From: JAWXCF01 sp034440515
GTDB lineage: Bacteria; Bacteroidota; Bacteroidia; CAILMK01
Assembly (NCBI GenBank): GCA_034440515.1
Contig: JAWXCF010000026.1
Span: 1 to 34,438, forward strand
DNA length: 34,438 nucleotides
Direction of reading: 5' to 3'
Position 1 is the stretch's first letter; every line of letters starts with the position of its first letter. Both the position numbers and the translations under genes were made by a program. Below the pieces are notes generated by a model. The model did not search any database. It was not told the origin of the DNA and worked only from the letters and a program-made list of their open reading frames with translations. Shown piece after piece: positions 8,181 through 16,405 of the stretch.

Positions 8181-8732
8181 ATGATAAATACCTGCGACAT
8201 ACTCAACTTTAACCCAGAAACTTGCCTAGACAAACAATGGGTACCTGGCCTGCATAGGCGAATATACCTGACCAGACGTAGCAGAATAGCGAACTACAGC
8301 TTTAGCAATGACGGCAACATAACAGAAATATCATTTGTAAATGACGATGAAGCCCTAATACGATTGTATGGCGAAAAGCAAGGTCATAGTGGTCAACAAG
8401 AACTGCAAACCCGTGATGGAAAATTTATAAAACAAAGCCTAAGCCTACGGCTGCGGCAAAGGGACGGCATTAGCAAAAATGCAATACAAGCCCTAATACA
8501 TCAAGACGATTTGGTCGCCATAGTAGAGACTTACAATCAAACGTTTCGGGTCTATTTTACCCAATATGGTGCAGAGATGATGTCGCTAAGGCAAAGCGAT
8601 GGCGCTAAGCCTGGCGATGATACTGCATTTGCAATAGTGCTAGAGGGGGCTGAGACTAGGCTGATTCCAGACTTTATAAATGAAAACTATGAAGTAAGCG
8701 CTGCTCTGCTAGACAGTTACGTATCGGTGTAA
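8181..8732 (+). CDS. Unknown protein downstream of capsid-like gene
   Basis: The 183-residue product has no signal peptide and no membrane segment. It is predicted beta-rich by eye, with phrases such as GNITEISFVNDDEALIRLYG and a stretch TYNQTFRVYFTQYGAEMMSL. The end is acidic. I do not recognise the family. Position and orientation just after the capsid-like gene suggest a phage structural accessory protein, for instance a head-tail or tail component; this is inference from location only. The start ATG at 8181 follows an A-rich leader typical of this genome. Confidence 0.6.
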   Translation: MINTCDILNFNPETCLDKQWVPGLHRRIYLTRRSRIANYSFSNDGNITEISFVNDDEALIRLYGEKQGHSGQQELQTRDGKFIKQSLSLRLRQRDGISKNAIQALIHQDDLVAIVETYNQTFRVYFTQYGAEMMSLRQSDGAKPGDDTAFAIVLEGAETRLIPDFINENYEVSAALLDSYVSV

Positions 8733-8769
8733 AAATTTCTAATTTAATAAACCAAATCAAACAATAAAT

Positions 8770-8979
8770 ATGACAAAATCTATAAGCGAACTGTTGGCCT
8801 CATTTACCGAATCGGGCTACTATGACCTAAACCTAAGTCAACGTGATAAGAAAGTATTGATAGAAGAGTATAATGACCTGTGTAAGTCTGGTGAAATACT
8901 GGGAAATTATCAGCCCTATACCAACTGTGGTGCGTGCATTATTAAGGTGCTAATAGTCCTACAGAAACACAGAAAGTAA
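8770..8979 (+). CDS. Small unknown protein, possible phage module member
   Basis: A 69-residue protein follows 37 bp after the previous gene on the same strand. It is mostly helical and polar, with two nearby cysteines (NCGACIIKVL) near residues 56-59 and a basic end. The start ATG at 8770 is preceded by AAATAAAT-like A-rich sequence, which favours translation. I do not recognise it. CxxC suggests a metal or redox site, but one pair alone is weak evidence. Confidence 0.5.
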   Translation: MTKSISELLASFTESGYYDLNLSQRDKKVLIEEYNDLCKSGEILGNYQPYTNCGACIIKVLIVLQKHRK

Positions 8980-9039
8980 ATAGCCTAACTGAAAAGCTAA
9001 CTGTGAGAAAATTAAATGTTCTCCGGGATTTTTTTGGGA

Positions 9040-9708
9040 TTATTCAGCCAAATAGCTCTGTGTATTCATATCTATTTTAATTGCACTGTCTAGTACTGCG
9101 TACTCCATATAGCCAGCTACAGAATATATTTCGCCTTGCTTCGGGTGAAAATTCCGAGTAAAAAACTTTATAGCCTGCTCTACTTCATTCCATTCTATAC
9201 TTTGCTCTGTCTTTGCCTCGTGTATAAGTATGAGATGTTTAGCTGGAACAGATGAACGTGGCGGGTTATAGACGGCTGTGGTGAGCAAACCTCCAGTACT
9301 TGTCAACTGTATTGAGATTTGATTCTCTTCCAAGTCTTTATGCAATTGTGCCATTTTCTGTTGTGCTGGGCTATAGTATTGAAAAATATTATTTCCTATT
9401 TCTATTTCGCCAAATTGGACAAATGAATTAAAATTCATTACTTGGTGTTCTAGTTCATTTTCTGTAAAACTAAGTAAGATGTTGAAATAAGCCTGAGTCA
9501 ACTCTCTTTGTTTTCTAGCCGAATCCAAATTTGGTATTAATAGCCAAGGCGTCAGCTCTGCTATTCCAGATTTCATTTCTGTTATTTTACCCTTTAGTAA
9601 TACTTTCTTTTGGCTTTGGCTGTGCCAGGCCATTGCTTGTTTCAAGTTTTCGTTTAAACCCGCATACTCCTCACCTAGCGATAATTGTAGTACGCTTTTC
9701 TTCCCCAT
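9040..9708 (-). CDS. Unknown 222-residue cytoplasmic protein
   Basis: The protein starts at an ATG at 9708 and has no signal peptide or transmembrane helix. It is mixed helical and beta; a middle segment (NIFQYYSPAQQKMAQLHKDL) and a later one (PAKHLILIHEAKTEQSIEWN) show no motif I recognise. It converges on the phage-like patch, ending 60 bp from the preceding gene, so it may mark the edge of that patch or be part of it. A weak GAGAA/TTCTC hairpin followed by a T-run (9004-9035) lies between the converging genes and could serve as terminator. Confidence 0.6.
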   Translation of the reverse strand: MGKKSVLQLSLGEEYAGLNENLKQAMAWHSQSQKKVLLKGKITEMKSGIAELTPWLLIPNLDSARKQRELTQAYFNILLSFTENELEHQVMNFNSFVQFGEIEIGNNIFQYYSPAQQKMAQLHKDLEENQISIQLTSTGGLLTTAVYNPPRSSVPAKHLILIHEAKTEQSIEWNEVEQAIKFFTRNFHPKQGEIYSVAGYMEYAVLDSAIKIDMNTQSYLAE

Positions 9709-9887
9709 TTATAATTTAAAGTGTAATTTTTTTTGGTAAAATATGCCTTTTAGACAGGTAATGTCTAGAGGTCAATACAAATATAAAATAGTGATTTTAA
9801 TTATGCAATACTCATATTATATTATACTTCACATTTATTGTATTTTAATTTCCCCGTTCCGTGATTAATCAATTTTAATTTCTCCTT

Positions 9888-9919
9888 TTTGCAACATTGT
9901 TGCATTTAGCGTATCTTTG
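9888..9919 (+). promoter_or_regulatory. Promoter of the TonB-dependent receptor gene
   Basis: A Bacteroidota-type promoter is visible: TTTG at 9888-9891, a 20-bp spacer and TATCTTTG at 9912-9919, an exact match to TAnnTTTG. The expected transcription start, some six to seven bases further, would fall on or next to the ATG at 9924, so the message may be leaderless. Confidence 0.6.
9890..9904. promoter_or_regulatory. 15-bp palindrome in promoter, probable operator
   Basis: TGCAACATTGTTGCA has 7-bp perfect arms around one central base and sits in the spacer between the -33 and -7 elements. A bound regulator would block RNA polymerase. Size and form fit a Fur-family site. Because the downstream receptor resembles zinc receptors, a Zur site is one candidate; this is inference and no regulator gene is in the window. 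Confidence 0.6.
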
Positions 9920-9923
9920 TGCT

Positions 9924-12272
9924 ATGATTAGGTTTTTTCAGTGGGGTTTAGTCTGTAAATATGTAGCAGGATTCCTGCTGGTATTAACTTCAATATGCCA
10001 CGCCGAATCTAAAAGTGACAAGCTAGACATATACTTGTATGATGAAGACAACCACAAGCCAATAGCTGGCGCAAAATGGTACATTAACTTGGGCAATAAT
10101 GGCACAAGCCAAGACTCGGGTAAAACAGAAGCAGATGGTCTAATTCACCTGCACGATATAACTCAGTCTAAAATTCAGGTTTATATAGTTGCCAAACACT
10201 TCAATACGATAGACACACTTATATTGATAGGAGATAAAAGTACCATTCAAATACTAATGCTACACGGAAATGATGCGGCGATAGAGGTAGAAGTACACGC
10301 AGACCAAACCAAAGACATAGATGCACAGCCTGGGCAACAACTCAGCAACCTAGAGTTAATATCAACCAGAAGTCTGGGCATAGCACAAACTCTAGCCAAT
10401 ATACCAGGCGTAACACTAATAGCAACAGGTAGCACCATTGCTAAACCTCAAATAGATGGATTGCAGGGCAATAGAGTCATTATATTAAATAACGGAATTA
10501 GGCAAGAGGGGCAACAGTGGGGGAATGAGCACGCACCAGAAATAGACCCCTACATAGCCAAACATATGAAAGTGTTGCGTGGCGCAGGTGCCATTCGCTA
10601 TGCGCACGATGCCATTGGGGGCGTAATATTTGTTGAACCAGATACCTTAGCCTTCCGCAGCCGTCAAGCTGAATTAAACCTAGGTGGCGGCAGTAACAAT
10701 GGAATGGGTGCAGTTAGCCTGCAACAGTCTAGCTATATAATGCCTGGTCGCTTAGCCTATAGGGTGCAGGGTACCACCAAGCGAAGTGGAACTGTACATA
10801 GTCCTGACTATTACCAAAAAAATACGGGTAGCGCAGAGTATAATGGTAGTCTAGCACTTGGATATGTGGAGGGAAGGCATAAACTGGAATTTTTTGGATC
10901 ATATTTCTACACAAAGTTGGGCATATTTAGTGCCTCGCACATAGGCAATGTTACAGATTTATACCAGGCTATTGCTAGCGATAGACCAGCTGAGACATCG
11001 AACTTTAACTATACTATTAGCAGGCCCTACCAGGCGGTAAATCACAGTCTGTTTAAGTTACAATATGACTATAATCTGCCAGATAGCCAATGGCATATAT
11101 CAGTTACAGTCGCCCACCAAAACAACCATAGGCAGGAATATGATAAACACTTGCCTAGAAACAATACCAAAGCGGCACTAAATCTACCAGAACTTGACTA
11201 CAGTATTGCAAGCAGTTCTGTAGATGCAAACCTAGACTATAGGGTTCGTGGTTGGAGGCATAGCTTGGGCATCAGTACTATGTATCAGGCTAATACTTGG
11301 TCAGGTAGATTCTTTATCCCAAACTATGAAACTTATAGAGCAGGAATATGGGCCAACAGTCACTATGCTAAAAATAAGTGGGATGTAGAGGCAGGTTTAC
11401 GAACGGATTATCGGCAATTAAACGCCTATTATTATCAAGGTAATGACCTGTTGCAACCATCAAATAATTGGCAAAATGTAGCCTTGCAATTGGGAGGTAA
11501 ATATAGAATTACCCCAAACCTACACCTGCTTGCTAATGTCGGTACTGCCTGGAGGCCACCTGCCGCAAATGAATTGTATAGCAATGGCCTGCACCACGGT
11601 GCAGCTACTATAGAGATTGGTAATGCTGGGCTAAACTCCGAGTATGCTACTACCTATTCTACTGGTATTCATTTAAATAATTATTACCGCTTCTCGGCAG
11701 ACGTAATTGCCAGCATCAATCAAATAAACAGTTACATAAACCTAGTACCAACGCTACCAGCTACGCTTACCATTAGGGGGGCATTCCCAACGTTTAACTA
11801 TATACAGCAAAATGCACTACTCCGCAGCATAAGCGGCACCTTGCTCTATCATTTAAGTGAAAGTTTTAATCTTAAGTTAAATGCCAGCATACTACGCGGT
11901 ACAGATAGAAATACCAAACTATGGATAGCACAATTGCCTGCTGATAGATTCAGCTCCAGTGTTAACTATGTATTGGTGCATAGCCGTGGCAGATTGCAAT
12001 CTGCTGGAATTAACCTAAGTATAACACACGTAGCTAGAATGTGGCGCCTTACGGCAAATGAAGACTACAGCCCTGCTCCTGATGCGTATACTACCCTAAA
12101 TGTGGGTGCGAATGCACTACTGAAATTGGGAAAACGTAGTATAGAACTTAACCTAAGTGTAGATAACCTGACCAATACCCGATACAGAGATTACCTAGAC
12201 AGGTTTAGGTACTTTACTGATGCTATGGGTAGAAATGTACGGCTAAACCTAAGGCTACCTTTATATAATTAG
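9924..12272 (+). CDS. TonB-dependent outer-membrane receptor
   Basis: The 782-residue protein starts at the ATG at 9924. A signal peptide covers about residues 1-28. A carboxypeptidase regulatory-like beta-sandwich (residues about 35-125) is the usual Bacteroidota N-terminal extension. The plug domain spans about 140-240, with LANIPGVTLIATGSTIAKPQ and a conserved run ending GAIRYAHDAIGGVIFVEP. The rest is a 22-strand type barrel ending in LPLYN. The plug phrase GIRQEGQQWGNEHAPEID resembles ZnuD-like metal receptors, so zinc import is a reasonable guess, but siderophore or other cargo remains possible. The lipoprotein gene follows after 34 bp, and a palindrome in the promoter points to regulated expression. 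Confidence 0.9.
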   Translation: MIRFFQWGLVCKYVAGFLLVLTSICHAESKSDKLDIYLYDEDNHKPIAGAKWYINLGNNGTSQDSGKTEADGLIHLHDITQSKIQVYIVAKHFNTIDTLILIGDKSTIQILMLHGNDAAIEVEVHADQTKDIDAQPGQQLSNLELISTRSLGIAQTLANIPGVTLIATGSTIAKPQIDGLQGNRVIILNNGIRQEGQQWGNEHAPEIDPYIAKHMKVLRGAGAIRYAHDAIGGVIFVEPDTLAFRSRQAELNLGGGSNNGMGAVSLQQSSYIMPGRLAYRVQGTTKRSGTVHSPDYYQKNTGSAEYNGSLALGYVEGRHKLEFFGSYFYTKLGIFSASHIGNVTDLYQAIASDRPAETSNFNYTISRPYQAVNHSLFKLQYDYNLPDSQWHISVTVAHQNNHRQEYDKHLPRNNTKAALNLPELDYSIASSSVDANLDYRVRGWRHSLGISTMYQANTWSGRFFIPNYETYRAGIWANSHYAKNKWDVEAGLRTDYRQLNAYYYQGNDLLQPSNNWQNVALQLGGKYRITPNLHLLANVGTAWRPPAANELYSNGLHHGAATIEIGNAGLNSEYATTYSTGIHLNNYYRFSADVIASINQINSYINLVPTLPATLTIRGAFPTFNYIQQNALLRSISGTLLYHLSESFNLKLNASILRGTDRNTKLWIAQLPADRFSSSVNYVLVHSRGRLQSAGINLSITHVARMWRLTANEDYSPAPDAYTTLNVGANALLKLGKRSIELNLSVDNLTNTRYRDYLDRFRYFTDAMGRNVRLNLRLPLYN

Positions 12273-12306
12273 ATAATTTTTTTCAACTATTAATATACGT
12301 AACACA

Positions 12307-12849
12307 ATGAAAGTATTGATTTTTACCATCGCCACAGCTTTTTTAATAACTGCTTGTGAAAAAGACATTACCACCCCGCCCAAACCAAATGAAACTGAAC
12401 TAATCACAACTTGCATATTAACGCTAACTGACTCAGCAAATGCAAGCAATGTAGTAAAAGCAACATTTAGAGATCCAGATGGGGAAGGTGGCAATGCGGC
12501 TACGCAATTTGACAGTATCAGGCTAAAGGCTAACACAACCTACAATACGCAAATAGTATTGTTAGATGAAAGTAAAAGCCCTGCAGATACAATATCTAAG
12601 GAAATATTAAAGGAGCAAAACGATCACCAGTTTTTCTTCAATAATACTACAGGTTTGCAAATAATTTATGCTGACAAAGACACCAATACACCTAGTCTAC
12701 CTGTAGGATTATCTACTATCTGGCGGACAACATCTCCAAGCGCGGGTACGGTAACAGTAATATTGAAACATCAGCCAGGTACAAAGAAGGGAAATCAAGC
12801 AGATGGCGACACAGATATAGAGCTAAAGTACAACACTGTAATACGTTAA
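12307..12849 (+). CDS. Outer-membrane-associated lipoprotein paired with receptor
   Basis: The 180-residue protein has a short lipoprotein signal with lipobox ITAC, cysteine at 17. The mature part is beta-rich and carries FRDPDGEGGN and NDHQFFFNN, phrases I remember as conserved in a Bacteroidota lipoprotein family commonly encoded beside a TonB-dependent receptor. The conserved histidine and acidic residues could bind a metal, which would suit a zinc-responsive pair, but that is inference. It starts 34 bp after the receptor stop with no promoter visible between, so the two are very likely one operon. Confidence 0.8.
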   Translation: MKVLIFTIATAFLITACEKDITTPPKPNETELITTCILTLTDSANASNVVKATFRDPDGEGGNAATQFDSIRLKANTTYNTQIVLLDESKSPADTISKEILKEQNDHQFFFNNTTGLQIIYADKDTNTPSLPVGLSTIWRTTSPSAGTVTVILKHQPGTKKGNQADGDTDIELKYNTVIR

Positions 12850-12886
12850 TTATTAAATAGCGTTATACTAAACAGATGCGGCTGTG

Positions 12887-13234
12887 TCATAAACCTTCAA
12901 GACTGTTGCCTTGGTTTTTTATTTTTTCCCGCCACAGTCTCTGTTTGTTTAGTTGCAATATGATGAGGCAATAAACCTGTTTGGCAACTTCGTAACCGGT
13001 GCCTTTACTCATAATTTCGTGTAATTGACTCTCATTGAGATCTATTTTATACATAAATTGGGTAAAAGCCTGTGGCTGACTTAAGATTAAATCTCTAAGA
13101 TTAAGAATTAAAGTTTCATTAAAATTGTCCACATCATATTTAGGATTAATGGTATTAACATCAAGCAATTGAGCTAATTTAATGTTTAGTTCTTCAAGTT
13201 CTGAAAGTGATGAGACGATTTTAATAAGTTGCAC
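12887..13234 (-). CDS. Small conserved-type unknown protein
   Basis: The 115-residue product uses a GTG start at 13234; no in-frame ATG lies upstream before a stop. It is all-helical and soluble, with FTQFMYKIDLNESQLHEIMS in the middle and a basic end (LNKQRLWREKIKNQ). I recall similar short proteins annotated as hypothetical throughout Bacteroidota, without a known role. It is divergent from the NlpC/P60 gene and ends convergent with the lipoprotein gene. Confidence 0.6.
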   Translation of the reverse strand: MQLIKIVSSLSELEELNIKLAQLLDVNTINPKYDVDNFNETLILNLRDLILSQPQAFTQFMYKIDLNESQLHEIMSKGTGYEVAKQVYCLIILQLNKQRLWREKIKNQGNSLEGL

Positions 13235-13260
13235 GTTAGCGAAATTAGCCTTTACTTTCG
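13229..13260 (+). promoter_or_regulatory. Possible promoter of the NlpC/P60 gene
   Basis: TTG at 13229-13231 and TACTTTCG at 13253-13260, one mismatch from TAnnTTTG, are 21 bp apart. Transcription would start near 13267, leaving a leader of about 80 bases. The -33 element overlaps the first codons of the divergent small gene. Confidence 0.35.
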
Positions 13261-13346
13261 GACATATTCAAATATTTATATATGTAGCTCAATCTAATTT
13301 ACTCCTAATATAAGTTGATGAATATGACCTTATAACAAGTAACAAT

Positions 13347-13958
13347 ATGCATTTTAACAAAAGGATACGACAAGGCACCTGCGTACTAAGTCTCCTACTT
13401 AGCTTGGCTTTTTGCCAAAATGCTAGTGGACAGGCATTTTTACAAGACGATGAAATGGCGCCAGACATAATGGAGGTCTATACGCACGATACCTTATTTC
13501 AAAAGGAATATAGCAAGACACTTGGTTTTCAGGTAACAGAGTCTAACAATCCTAGACTGATTACCAGAGTTACAGACTGGATAGGTACACCCTATAGGCA
13601 CGCTGGTTTTAGCAAGGCAGGTATTGATTGTAGTGGTTTCATAAGCAAAATGTACGAGGAAATATATGGAATGAACCTTACCCACAGCAGCAGCTCTATG
13701 ATATACCAAATGAATGAATTGGTAGGTAGAGAAGATATGCAAGAGGGTGACATCATATTCTTTAAGATTCACCGTAACAGAATCAGCCACGTAGGTATGT
13801 ATTTGGGCGACCATAAATTTATTCACGCCAGTAGTAGCAGAGGTGTTGTAGTTGATGACATAAGAAGCCCTTATTATGCAAAAGCATTTTATAAGGCAGG
13901 AAGACCTTATTATACACCAGTTAACCAGTTTAAAGAAGAAGAATATAGCAGCAAATAG
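13347..13958 (+). CDS. Secreted NlpC/P60 family cell-wall peptidase
   Basis: A signal peptide covers about residues 1-29. The NlpC/P60 cysteine peptidase domain occupies about residues 70-190: catalytic Cys95 in AGIDCSGF, His148 in ISHVGMYLGD and third residue His160 in FIHASSSRG are all present. WIGTPYRHAG before the cysteine is the usual substrate-side motif. Such enzymes cleave gamma-D-glutamyl to diamino acid bonds in peptidoglycan stem peptides, outside the cytoplasm. The length (203 residues) matches single-domain Spr/NlpC-like members. A good terminator follows, so it is the last gene of its unit, and probably the only one. Confidence 0.93.
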   Translation: MHFNKRIRQGTCVLSLLLSLAFCQNASGQAFLQDDEMAPDIMEVYTHDTLFQKEYSKTLGFQVTESNNPRLITRVTDWIGTPYRHAGFSKAGIDCSGFISKMYEEIYGMNLTHSSSSMIYQMNELVGREDMQEGDIIFFKIHRNRISHVGMYLGDHKFIHASSSRGVVVDDIRSPYYAKAFYKAGRPYYTPVNQFKEEEYSSK

Positions 13959-13984
13959 TTGATAATATTCGCATCAGATTTTAA

Positions 13985-14019
13985 CCCCTATTGATATAAT
14001 TTAGTAGGGGATTTTTTTT
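13985..14019 (+). terminator. Intrinsic terminator after the NlpC/P60 gene
   Basis: CCCCTA at 13985-13990 pairs with TAGGGG at 14005-14010 around a 14-base loop, followed by a run of eight T at 14012-14019. It starts 26 bp after the stop codon of the peptidase gene. Confidence 0.8.
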
Positions 14020-14156
14020 GACGTATAATTTTAAGAAATGTGAAGGTTTATACCCCTTTGTTATTTATTAATATAGTTGGTATCAAAATAATTTACATCT
14101 TGCTTAAAATTAGCCTGTTGAAATTTGAATTAAAACACACCTTACGTCTAAAGAAT

Positions 14157-14630
14157 ATGAAGATTAAAAGTATTTTATCCTACTTAGCCCTTAGCCTAAT
14201 ATAAAGCAAAAGTGGATCTGCGCAACACGTTGCCGATCCCTACACCTCAATGCTACTAGCTGGCGATACCATACTTGGAACAACCTGGATAGAGGGTGTG
14301 GGCAACAGTTATGGACCAAATTACACCAATTTATTTAATAACTATAATACCAATAAATATCCTAGTATGACTGAATTTTTTGGTATACTATCCTGATAAC
14401 TACAATTTATTGTGCGTTAAGTTTGGCAGCGGCAATATCAAGCAGCAAACCAATGTTTTGGTGGTTGGGGTAGAAATTTAGATAGTACAGTAGTTTCAAT
14501 AAAAAATGTAAAGCAAATCAACCCAGATGTTAACATTTATCAAAGCGGACAAAATTTAGAAATAATAAATAAAGGCAAACCATTTTATACCAATTTCAAT
14601 ATATTAGCACATTGCTATTACAATAAATGA
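14157..14630 (+). pseudogene. Decayed secreted-protein gene
   Basis: An ATG at 14157 opens a signal-peptide-like run (MKIKSILSYLALSLI) that meets TAA at 14202 and then continues in frame as SKSGSAQHVADPYTSMLLAG and on to 14393. The coding pattern then moves one frame, giving YYPDNYNLLCVKFGSGNIKQ at about 14383-14448, and returns to the first frame around 14466 (WGRNLDSTVVSIKNVKQ) up to the TGA at 14628. At least one nonsense mutation and two frameshifts are therefore needed. The N-terminal signal and the late NPDVNIYQSGQNLEIINKG stretch, which faintly resembles a T9SS sorting tail, suggest an exported surface protein. Its stop overlaps the start of the next gene (ATGA). Confidence 0.75.
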
Positions 14631-16405
14631 AATATAATGCACAACTCGCACAAGGCATTAGGCTATTTGACGTATTTGAATATCAGGCCAGCAATTTTCC
14701 TTTAGGTATTGCCCTAGCAGGACAAGTGGACGGTACTTGGGTTAACTACTCAACCAGACAGTGCCTTGGTATTATAGACAGGTTAGCAATGGGACTTATA
14801 GCAAGTGGTCTAAACACTGGCGATAAAATTAGCATTGTTGCATCTAATAGACCAGAATGGATACTTATAGATCAGGCTGCCAGCGCAGCTGGGTTAATAA
14901 TTGTACCACTATATACAAACCTAAATGATGTCGACTACAAATACATTATTGACCACGCAGAAGTAAGGGCCATAGTGGTTCAAGACGAGAAAATGGGTAG
15001 GGTATTTGAACGTATAGCACCTCACATTCAGGCTGATAATTTGATATTTAGCATTAATGCGACTAATGCTTACGCAAATTACCAAAGCCTGTTACAGTCT
15101 GATAGTAAATTGCAAGCTGAACTGCAAATCAGAAAGCAAAACATACTAACTACAGAAGTAGCCACTATTATATATACTAGTGGCACACAAGGCACACCCA
15201 AAGGGGTGATGTTAAGCCATAACAACATCATTAATAATGCATTTGCCTGTGTGGACTGCCTGGGTCTGCGTCATCACATATCGGCCGTTAGTTCATTGCC
15301 GCTTAGTCACGTATTTGAGCGGACGGTAAATTACATATATATATTAGCAGGTATGAGCATATACTATGCTGATAAGATAGAATTGCTAGGCGATGTGCTA
15401 AGAGATGTAAAACCAGAGTTTTTTACTACTGTACCACGGTTGATGGAGAAAGTATATGAAAAAATACTAGCCAAGGGTGCAGAGCAAAAAGGCATTCGCA
15501 AATACTTATTTTATAAAGCATCAGCTGTTGCAGAGCAATATAATGATGTAAATAAAGGTAGTATTTGGTATCAATTAGAACTATACATATATAATAGGTT
15601 AGTTTTTAGCAAATGGCGTGCAGCACTAGGCGGTAAACTAGAGGGTGTAGTAAGTGGGGCAGCAGCATTTCAACCTAAGTTAGCTCGTATATTTTTGGCA
15701 GCAGGCATACCATTTAGAGAGGGATATGGGCAAACAGAGAGTTCTCCAGTAATATGTTGTAATAGGTTTTATAAGGGGGGTAATAAGATTGGAACTGTCG
15801 GTCCAGCGGTTCCTTGTAACTATCTGAAAATAGCTGAAGACGGCGAAATATTGGTAAAGGGTGCAAATGTGATGCTTGGTTATTATAAACAACCAGACCT
15901 AACTAAAACAGTGATAGATGTAGATGGTTGGTTGCATACGGGTGATGTGGGTAAACTGATAGACGGTAAATTTCTAAAGATTACCGATAGGAAAAAGGAA
16001 ATATTTAAGAATAGCGCTGGTAAATATGTGGCACCTCAACCTATAGAAAATGCCCTAGCTGAGTCTAGATATATAGATCACGCAATGGTACTTGGCGAGA
16101 ATGAGAAGAGTGTTGCAGCCCTAATAGTGCCAAACTTTGAGCAATTAACAATATGGTGTGCAGAGGAGAATCTTTACTTCGATAACTTAGTAGATATGCT
16201 GTTGCACCCTAGCGTTCACAAAAAATACTTAGAGATACGTAACCAAGTAAATGCCCAACTTAACCCAATAGAGCGGGTTCAAAAATTCAAACTATTATCA
16301 GAAACTTGGACACAAGAAAACGGGGACTTAACACCAACTCTAAAAATAAAGCGCAGAGTGATAATGGAAAGGCACGAGGCAGAAATAGCCTTACTCTTTA
16401 ACTAA
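14627..16405 (+). CDS. Long-chain fatty-acid-CoA ligase (AMP-forming)
   Basis: The 592-residue enzyme activates fatty acids with ATP and joins them to coenzyme A, feeding beta-oxidation or phospholipid synthesis. The AMP-binding P-loop IIYTSGTQGTPKGVMLSH lies at about 181-198. GYGQTESSPV (about 365-374), GWLHTGDVG (about 430) and TDRKKEIFKNSAGKYVAPQP follow in the order of the ANL superfamily. The end carries TLKIKRRVI, the usual tail of FAA1-type ligases, which have a large C-terminal part. It lies directly after the decayed gene, so its promoter probably lies within or before that pseudogene. Its stop overlaps the stop of the converging gene by four bases. Confidence 0.92.
   Translation: MKYNAQLAQGIRLFDVFEYQASNFPLGIALAGQVDGTWVNYSTRQCLGIIDRLAMGLIASGLNTGDKISIVASNRPEWILIDQAASAAGLIIVPLYTNLNDVDYKYIIDHAEVRAIVVQDEKMGRVFERIAPHIQADNLIFSINATNAYANYQSLLQSDSKLQAELQIRKQNILTTEVATIIYTSGTQGTPKGVMLSHNNIINNAFACVDCLGLRHHISAVSSLPLSHVFERTVNYIYILAGMSIYYADKIELLGDVLRDVKPEFFTTVPRLMEKVYEKILAKGAEQKGIRKYLFYKASAVAEQYNDVNKGSIWYQLELYIYNRLVFSKWRAALGGKLEGVVSGAAAFQPKLARIFLAAGIPFREGYGQTESSPVICCNRFYKGGNKIGTVGPAVPCNYLKIAEDGEILVKGANVMLGYYKQPDLTKTVIDVDGWLHTGDVGKLIDGKFLKITDRKKEIFKNSAGKYVAPQPIENALAESRYIDHAMVLGENEKSVAALIVPNFEQLTIWCAEENLYFDNLVDMLLHPSVHKKYLEIRNQVNAQLNPIERVQKFKLLSETWTQENGDLTPTLKIKRRVIMERHEAEIALLFN

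Noticed and set aside
9004..9035. Strong terminator between the converging genes
   Set aside because: The stem has only five pairs and the T-run follows after a four-base CGGG(A) interruption; mentioned only as weak.
13494..13826. Minus-strand frame inside the NlpC/P60 gene
   Set aside because: Shadow of a well-supported catalytic domain on the opposite strand.
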